From positions 1 through 37,369 of the forward strand of contig DATGUA010000012.1 of the NCBI GenBank assembly GCA_035301545.1: 37,369 bases of DNA. Reading direction: 5' to 3'. Below are positions 32,709-37,369 of this stretch, in pieces. Both the position numbers and the translations under genes were made by a program. Under the pieces are notes generated by a model. It saw only the letters and a list, made by a program, of their open reading frames with translations, made no database searches and had not been told where the DNA came from. The stretch comes from DATGUA01 sp035301545 (GTDB lineage: Bacteria; Bacillota; Clostridia; Tissierellales; Tissierellaceae). The first letter of the stretch is position 1; the number at the start of each line of letters is the position of its first letter.

Positions 32709-33380
32709 TTATTTTTCAACTGTGTCTTTTTTATCTTCTTTTTCTGTATTCTTAGTAGGAAGAATTTCCCCTTTATATAGCCACACCTTTACACCAAGCT
32801 TACCATAAGTAGTCTCAGCTTCTGCAAAACCATAATCTATATCCGCTCTTAAGGTTTGTAGAGGTATAGTACCTTCACTATATCCTTCGGTTCTAGCCAT
32901 ATCAGCTCCGCCTACTCTACCTGATACAGAAGTTTTCATACCTTCTGCTCCTGCTCTTATAGTTCTTTGAATAGATTGTTTCATAGCTCTTCTGAAAGAA
33001 ACCCTTCTTTCTAATTGTGAAGCTATGTTTTCTGCTACTAACTGAGCATCTAATTCAGGTCTTTTAATTTCCTCAACATTTATAACTACAGACTTATCTG
33101 TCATTTTCTCAAGTTCTTTTCTTAATGCTTCAACACCTGATCCACCTCTGCCTATAACCATTCCTGGTTTTGCTGTGTAGATGTTTAGCTTTATTTTGTT
33201 TGCAGCTCTTTCTATTTGTAATCTTGAAATCCCTGCTATATATAATTTCTTCTTTACATATTCACGAATTTCGTGATCTTCAACTAATAATTCATCAAAA
33301 TTTTTATCCGCATACCACTTTGAGTCCCAATCTTTAATAATACCTACTCTAAGACCATGTGGATTGATTTTTTGTCCCAT
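32709..33380 (-). CDS. rpsC: 30S ribosomal protein S3
   Basis: A 223-residue S3 at the mRNA entry site. The KH domain carries YTAKPGMVIGRGGSGVEALR, and the C-terminal half has RRAMKQSIQRTIRAGAEGMK, SGRVGGADMARTEGYSEGT and YGKLGVKVWLYKGE. The last ~15 residues are a charged tail. It follows rplV by 17 nt. Confidence 0.98.
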   Translation of the reverse strand: MGQKINPHGLRVGIIKDWDSKWYADKNFDELLVEDHEIREYVKKKLYIAGISRLQIERAANKIKLNIYTAKPGMVIGRGGSGVEALRKELEKMTDKSVVINVEEIKRPELDAQLVAENIASQLERRVSFRRAMKQSIQRTIRAGAEGMKTSVSGRVGGADMARTEGYSEGTIPLQTLRADIDYGFAEAETTYGKLGVKVWLYKGEILPTKNTEKEDKKDTVEK

Positions 33381-33397
33381 TAACTATCCCTCCTTCT

Positions 33398-33733
33398 CTA
33401 TTCACGCTCTTTAACGACTATTCCTATATGACTACTTCTTTTTAAAATTGGTGATGCCATTCCTTGTGCTCTTGGTCTCCATCTCTTCATATGAGGACCA
33501 TCATTTGCATAGGCTTCACTAATATATAAATCGTCTCTATCTAAACTTAAATTATTTTCAGCATTTGCAATCGCAGAATTTAGCACCTTTTCAAGTACCT
33601 TGGCACCTTTTTTTGGTGTAAACTTCAGTATAGATAAAGCTTCATCTACTTGTTTCCCTCTAATTTCTTTACAAATGAAGTTTACTTTCAATGGTGAAAT
33701 CCGCTCATATTTAGCTATAGCTCTTGCTTCCAT
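33398..33733 (-). CDS. rplV: 50S ribosomal protein L22
   Basis: A 111-residue L22 whose beta hairpin lines the exit tunnel. It has AIAKYERISPLKVNFICKEI, LEKVLNSAIANAENNLSLDR and the hairpin GPHMKRWRPRAQGMASPI, followed by KRSSHIGIVV. No resistance-type duplication is seen in the hairpin. It lies between rpsS and rpsC. Confidence 0.98.
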   Translation of the reverse strand: MEARAIAKYERISPLKVNFICKEIRGKQVDEALSILKFTPKKGAKVLEKVLNSAIANAENNLSLDRDDLYISEAYANDGPHMKRWRPRAQGMASPILKRSSHIGIVVKERE

Positions 33734-33755
33734 TATGATTCCCTCCTTTTACAAT

Positions 33756-34049
33756 CTACTTAAGACTTGATGCCGCCTCACTACTTTGGCCAACTCTTGA
33801 ATGACCTCTAAAGGTTCTAGTTGGTGCAAACTCTCCTAGTTTATGACCTACCATATCTTCTGTAATATATATTGGTACATGCTTTCTACCATCATGAACA
33901 GCAATTGTATGACCTACTAAATCTGGAAATATAGTAGAACGACGTGACCATGTTTTTATAACTTTCTTTTCATTAGTTTTGTTCAATTCTTCTACTTTTT
34001 TCATAAGATGGTCATCAATAAAAGGTCCTTTTTTCAGTGATCTACCCAT
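33756..34049 (-). CDS. rpsS: 30S ribosomal protein S19
   Basis: A 97-residue S19 of the head. It begins MGRSLKKGPFIDDHLMKKVE, with TWSRRSTIFPDLVGHTIAVH and KLGEFAPTRTFRGHS. It lies between rplB and rplV. Confidence 0.98.
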   Translation of the reverse strand: MGRSLKKGPFIDDHLMKKVEELNKTNEKKVIKTWSRRSTIFPDLVGHTIAVHDGRKHVPIYITEDMVGHKLGEFAPTRTFRGHSRVGQSSEAASSLK

Positions 34050-34077
34050 AGTTATACCTCCTTCTAAAATAGTTTAA

Positions 34078-34905
34078 CTATCTAGTTTTTCTTCTTCTTA
34101 CTATATGATCATTAGATTTCTTTTTCTTTCTTCTAGTTTTAACACCTAATCCAGGTTTACCCCACGGAGTCATAGGTGAAGGTCTTCCTATAGGAGTTCT
34201 TCCTTCTCCACCACCATGTGGATGATCTACAGGATTCATTGCGCTACCTCTAACTGTAGGCCTAATACCTAAATGTCTAGATCTACCTGCTTTACCTATA
34301 ACCATATTTTCATGATCTATATTTCCTACTTGACCAACAGTAGCACGACATTCTAAATTAATTAATCTGAATTCTCCAGATGGTAATCTAAGTTGAGCAT
34401 ATTTACCTTCTTTAGCAACTACTTGAGCCGATGCTCCAGCTGATCTAACAATTTGAGCTCCTTTTCCTGGTTTAAGCTCTACATTATGAACTGTAGTACC
34501 TACTGGAATATTATCTAATTTAAGAGCATTTCCCACTTTAATATCTGCTTCTTCTCCAGATTCTATTACATCATCTATATTTAACTTGTTCGGAGCTAAT
34601 ATATATCTTTTATCACCATCAGCATAATGTATTAATGCAATATTAGCTGTTCTATTTGGATCATATTCTATTGCAGCTACTTTTCCTGGTACTCCATCTT
34701 TATTTCTTTTGAAATCTACAACTCTATATTTTCTCTTTGCACCACCGCCTATATGACGAGTAGTAATTCTACCTTGGTAATTTCTACCACCACTTTTATT
34801 TATTCTAGCCACCAAAGATCTTTCTGGTTTCCCTTTTGTAAGTTCTTTAAAAGATGAAACTGTCATTTTTCTTATCCCTGGGGAAGTTGGTTTGAAATTC
34901 CTCAT
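34078..34905 (-). CDS. rplB: 50S ribosomal protein L2
   Basis: A 275-residue L2, required for subunit joining and peptidyl transfer. It has MRNFKPTSPGIRKMTVSSF, GRNYQGRITTRHIGGGAKRK, and the catalytic-region signature MNPVDHPHGGGEGRTPIGR, ending in a basic tail. I choose ATG 34905, since AAGGAGGG lies a few bases upstream of it; the ATG 34923 lies before that site. Confidence 0.98.
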   Translation of the reverse strand: MRNFKPTSPGIRKMTVSSFKELTKGKPERSLVARINKSGGRNYQGRITTRHIGGGAKRKYRVVDFKRNKDGVPGKVAAIEYDPNRTANIALIHYADGDKRYILAPNKLNIDDVIESGEEADIKVGNALKLDNIPVGTTVHNVELKPGKGAQIVRSAGASAQVVAKEGKYAQLRLPSGEFRLINLECRATVGQVGNIDHENMVIGKAGRSRHLGIRPTVRGSAMNPVDHPHGGGEGRTPIGRPSPMTPWGKPGLGVKTRRKKKKSNDHIVRRRKTR

Positions 34906-34930
34906 ATTATTTCCCTCCTTCAATTACATT

Positions 34931-35224
34931 TTATTCCATACCTTCAAAGAATTCTATTTGATTAGAATCCTCTGTCAATTTCACTATGGCTTTTTTCCAG
35001 CTAGGTCTTCTTCCTGAGTGCATACCTTGTCTCTTAATCTTACCTAACATATTCATAGTGTTTACCTTCTCTACTTTAACATCAAATATATCTTCTATCG
35101 CCCTTTTTATTTCAGTTTTATTCGATTTATTATCTACCATAAAAGTATATTTTCCAAATGCCATCTCATCCATACTTTTCTCAGTGATTACCGGTTTAAT
35201 GATAATATCATGTGGAATATGCAT
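34931..35224 (-). CDS. rplW: 50S ribosomal protein L23
   Basis: A 97-residue L23 at the exit tunnel, the main trigger factor and SRP docking site. It has DIIIKPVITEKSMDEMAFGK, KTEIKRAIEDIFDVKVEKV and GRRPSWKKAIVKL. Its ATG overlaps the rplD stop by one base (TAATG), so translation is coupled. Confidence 0.97.
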   Translation of the reverse strand: MHIPHDIIIKPVITEKSMDEMAFGKYTFMVDNKSNKTEIKRAIEDIFDVKVEKVNTMNMLGKIKRQGMHSGRRPSWKKAIVKLTEDSNQIEFFEGME

Positions 35225-35847
35225 TATGCAAACACCTCCTCCACTTTTTTAACAGCATCTTTAGTTATTATAAATGAATCATAATTCAATATATCATAAA
35301 CATTTAAATTATTAACAATTGTAGTTCCTACATTTGGCAAATTGTTTGCTGATTTTATAACATTAATTTCACTTTCCGCCGTTACTATTAAAGCTTTTTT
35401 ATCAACATTTAAATCTCTTAATATATCTACCATATCTTTAGTTTTAGGTGAATCAAAATTCAACTCATCTACTACAATCATTCTATCATTTTCAACCTTA
35501 GAAGTTAAAACAGACTTAATTGCAAGTCTTCTAGCTTTTTTAGGCATATTATATTTATAACTTCTTGATTTAGGTGCAAATGTTACACCGCCACCTACCC
35601 AAATTGGTGATCTAATACTTCCATGACGAGCTCTTCCTGTTCCTTTTTGTCTCCAAGGTTTTTTGCCTCCACCCCTCACTTCAGCTCTAGTTTTAACAGA
35701 TTGTGTACCTTGTCTTCTATTAGCAAGTTGGTTTTTAACTGCTTCATACACAATATGTTCATTTGGCTCTACACCAAATACATCTTCCTTTAATTCTATT
35801 TCTTCTATTTCTTTTCCTTGCATATTATAAACTTTTGCTTTGGGCAT
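35224..35847 (-). CDS. rplD: 50S ribosomal protein L4
   Basis: A 207-residue L4 with a globular body and a tunnel-lining loop, QGTQSVKTRAEVRGGGKKPW and GTGRARHGSIRSPIWVGGG. In E. coli L4 represses the S10 operon by binding its leader; the long structured leader here makes a similar loop possible, but this is inference. It precedes rplW. Confidence 0.98.
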   Translation of the reverse strand: MPKAKVYNMQGKEIEEIELKEDVFGVEPNEHIVYEAVKNQLANRRQGTQSVKTRAEVRGGGKKPWRQKGTGRARHGSIRSPIWVGGGVTFAPKSRSYKYNMPKKARRLAIKSVLTSKVENDRMIVVDELNFDSPKTKDMVDILRDLNVDKKALIVTAESEINVIKSANNLPNVGTTIVNNLNVYDILNYDSFIITKDAVKKVEEVFA

Positions 35848-35874
35848 TTTAAATCCTCCTTTCCTCTACACTTA

Positions 35875-36504
35875 TTATTTCATTATTGTCGTTTCTTTAA
35901 TTGTCACAAATCCTTTTTTAGGACCTGGAATAGCTCCCTTAACAAGGATTAAATTCCTTTCAACATCTACTTTGACAATCTCAAGATTTTGAACAGTAAC
36001 TCGCTCATTACCCATTCTACCAGCCATTCTGTGTCCTTTAAATACTCTTCCTGGTCTAGTGGCTGCTGACATACCGCCTGGAGATCTATGGAATCTAGAA
36101 CCATGAGTTTCTCTTCCTCTTGCAAATCCGTGTTTTTTAATTACACCTTCTGTTCCTTTTCCTTTTGATCTACCTATAACATCAACTTTATCTCCTTCTT
36201 CAAATATATCCACCTTAATCTCTTGACCTATTTCAAATTCATCTGAATCTTCTACTCTAAATTCTCTTAGAAATCTCTTATAATCTAATTCTACTTTATT
36301 GAAATGACCTTTAGCCGGTTTGTTTAATTTACTTTCTCTCATATCTTCAAACCCAACTTGTATAGCATTGTAACCATCCTTTTCCATAGTTCTTTTTTGA
36401 ACTACTACTAGAGGTCCTGCTTCAACTACTGTTACCGGAACAAGATCTCCATTCTCTTGGAAAATTTGAGTCATTCCTACTTTTCTCCCTAAAATGTTCT
36501 TCAT
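35875..36504 (-). CDS. rplC: 50S ribosomal protein L3
   Basis: A 209-residue L3 near the peptidyl transferase centre. It has LGRKVGMTQIFQENGDLVPV, the central extension GFARGRETHGSRFHRSPGG and GRVFKGHRMAGRMGNERVT. It lies between rpsJ and rplD. Confidence 0.98.
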   Translation of the reverse strand: MKNILGRKVGMTQIFQENGDLVPVTVVEAGPLVVVQKRTMEKDGYNAIQVGFEDMRESKLNKPAKGHFNKVELDYKRFLREFRVEDSDEFEIGQEIKVDIFEEGDKVDVIGRSKGKGTEGVIKKHGFARGRETHGSRFHRSPGGMSAATRPGRVFKGHRMAGRMGNERVTVQNLEIVKVDVERNLILVKGAIPGPKKGFVTIKETTIMK

Positions 36505-36559
36505 TATTGCACCTCCTATTATTTTACAGCGGATTACTCCTAGTAATCTTATAAAGTAA

Positions 36560-36877
36560 TTATAACTTTATCTCAATATCTACTCCTGCTGGTAAGTTTA
36601 GCTTCATTAATGAGTCTACAGTTTTTTGATTTGGATTAAGTATATCTAATAATCTCTTATGAGTTCTTTGCTCAAACTGTTCTCTAGCATCCTTATACTT
36701 ATGAGTAGCTCGCAGTACAGTTATTATCTCTTTTTCTGTAGGTAACGGTATTGGACCTGAAACATCTGCACCTGTTCTTTGCGCTGTTTTTACAATCCTT
36801 TCAGCCGATGAATCTAATACTTCATGATCATAAGCTTTTAACCTAATCCTTATTTTTTGCTTTTCTTTCTTTGACAT
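36560..36877 (-). CDS. rpsJ: 30S ribosomal protein S10
   Basis: A 105-residue S10 (NusE), also part of antitermination complexes. It has KIRIRLKAYDHEVLDSSAER, VSGPIPLPTEKEIITVLRA and the tRNA-contact signature FEQRTHKRLLDI. It is the first gene of the operon; GAGGGAGGG lies in front, at the end of a leader of about 240 nt. Confidence 0.98.
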   Translation of the reverse strand: MSKKEKQKIRIRLKAYDHEVLDSSAERIVKTAQRTGADVSGPIPLPTEKEIITVLRATHKYKDAREQFEQRTHKRLLDILNPNQKTVDSLMKLNLPAGVDIEIKL

Positions 36878-36879
36878 TT

Positions 36880-37118
36880 AATTCCCTCCCTCTATCGCAT
36901 CTCTATGCTTATATGGGACTTAGAATTGCCGATACACTCCTCCGGGTGTTTTCTATTTTGATCATTTTTCTACAATTCTAGTCGCCCGATTTGAAACCGG
37001 ACATTCTCAACAAAAATTCCCCAATCATTCATTAAATAGAAAGTTTACTTCTATTTTGAAGGATAAAATGATAAGCTACCTTTTGCATCATCGCAATGTC
37101 TCAAAATGAACACTACTA
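36880..37118 (-). ncRNA. structured 5' leader of the S10 operon
   Basis: About 240 nt of untranslated RNA precede rpsJ. Visible pairings include an outer stem ATTTTGA/TCAAAAT (37053-37059 with 37101-37107) enclosing TTGC/GCAA (37083-37086 with 37093-37096); AAATAGAA/TTCTATTT (37034-37041 with 37049-37056), which competes with the first by sharing bases; a small stem around GTTTCAAAT near 36990-37000; and ACAC/GTGT around a CCGGAGGA loop near 36933-36948. No ORF is seen. Leader-mediated control by a ribosomal protein is known for S10 operons in other bacteria; I cannot assign this one to a known class. Confidence 0.5.
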
Positions 37119-37119
37119 T

Positions 37120-37148
37120 AGTTTACATTATATATTAATAAATATCAA
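37120..37148 (-). promoter_or_regulatory. candidate promoter of the S10 operon
   Basis: On the minus strand TTGATA (37148-37143) and TAAACT (37125-37120) are 17 bp apart, placing the transcript start near 37113, at the head of the structured leader. The -10 matches the consensus at four of six positions. TATAGT, 5 bp further on, is an alternative -10. Confidence 0.5.
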
Positions 37149-37158
37149 GCTTTTTATT

Positions 37159-37176
37159 AAAACTTTTTTAAGTTTT
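37159..37176 (-). terminator. secondary hairpin after tuf
   Basis: AAAACTT and AAGTTTT form a perfect 7-bp stem with a TTTT loop. It follows the large palindrome behind tuf and may help termination; on the minus strand AATAAAAAG follows. Confidence 0.4.
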
Positions 37177-37180
37177 ATAT

Positions 37181-37228
37181 TTAAAATGAAATAGAAAGAA
37201 AGCTAGCTTTCTTTCTATTTCATTTTAA
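37181..37228 (-). terminator. large perfect palindrome behind tuf, probable terminator
   Basis: Positions 37181-37204 are the exact reverse complement of 37205-37228, giving a 48-nt palindrome centred on AGCTAGCT. It begins 11 nt after the tuf stop. The distal arm ends ATTTTAA and only weak T-richness follows, so its strength as a terminator is uncertain, though the position fits. Confidence 0.7.
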
Positions 37229-37239
37229 TAAATTATATC

Positions 37240-37369
37240 TTATAGAATCTTAGTAACTACTCCTGATCCTACCGTTCTTCCACCTTCACGTATTGAGAAT
37301 CTTAACCCTTCTTCTATAGCGATTGGTGTTATTAATTCTATTGTGAATTTAGCGTTATCTCCTGGCATT
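37240..37369 (-). CDS. tuf: elongation factor Tu, C-terminal fragment
   Basis: Only the last 42 residues are inside the window; the gene continues past the right edge. They read MPGDNAKFTIELITPIAIEE then GLRFSIREGGRTVGSGVV and TKIL, the unmistakable domain III end of EF-Tu, which brings aminoacyl-tRNA to the ribosome. The position ahead of rpsJ is the classic str-S10 junction. A perfect palindrome follows the stop. Confidence 0.98.
   Translation of the reverse strand, partial: MPGDNAKFTIELITPIAIEEGLRFSIREGGRTVGSGVVTKIL

Noticed and set aside
1..37369. CRISPR arrays, tRNAs, rRNAs, transposases, prophage genes
   Set aside because: I looked for regularly spaced repeats, tRNA-like TTCGAATC arms and mobile-element genes in the intergenic spaces and found none.

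Overview
The window looks like chromosomal DNA from an anaerobic, spore-forming, amino-acid-fermenting Firmicute, most likely of the Tissierellia/Clostridia type. The evidence is very AT-rich DNA, strong AGGAGG-type ribosome binding sites with frequent TTG and GTG starts, an alpha/beta-type small acid-soluble spore protein, a CwlD amidase, a complete glycine cleavage operon, and a ptb-buk pair beside a 2-oxoacid:ferredoxin oxidoreductase fragment. Genus assignment is inference. Almost every gene is on the minus strand; only the spore protein gene and a Crp/Fnr regulator are on the plus strand. No tRNA, rRNA, CRISPR array, prophage or insertion sequence was seen.

Reading in the direction of transcription (right to left): the 3' end of tuf (37369-37240) ends at a perfect 48-nt palindrome. 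A promoter and a structured leader of about 240 nt then precede the fused S10-spc-alpha ribosomal operon: rpsJ, rplC, rplD, rplW, rplB, rpsS, rplV, rpsC, rplP, rpmC, rpsQ, rplN, rplX, rplE, rpsN, rpsH, rplF, rplR, rpsE, rpmD, rplO, secY, adk, a KOW-domain protein, infA, rpmJ, rpsM, rpsK, rpoA, rplQ. Two expected genes are missing. map is absent between adk and the KOW gene. rpsD is reduced to a frameshifted relic of its last ~36 codons between rpsK and rpoA. After a terminator come ecfA1-ecfA2-ecfT-truA, then rplM-rpsI with its own promoter and leader, then cwlD.

Between cwlD and gcvT lies a gene-free 490-bp stretch holding two tandem perfect DnaA boxes, at least three near-perfect ones, an AT-rich 13-bp inverted repeat and, nearer gcvT, a 10-bp inverted repeat. 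The operon gcvT-gcvH-gcvPA-gcvPB-lpdA follows and encodes all parts of the glycine cleavage/synthase system. Its terminator overlaps the end of lpdA and encodes part of a polybasic tail.

The left third holds a PAP2 phosphatase, a Crp/Fnr regulator, a small ORF resembling the C-terminal domain of ABC ATPases next to decayed coding sequence, the spore protein gene, a two-subunit chromate-type transporter, ptsH-ptsI, a PrsW-like membrane protease, cdaA-cdaR (c-di-AMP synthesis), and ptb-buk-P-loop ATPase-ferredoxin. The last group would turn acyl-CoA made by an oxoacid oxidoreductase into acid plus ATP. The best leads for follow-up are the rpsD relic, the DnaA-box cluster, and the uncharacterised leaders of the S10, rplM, gcv and cwlD units.
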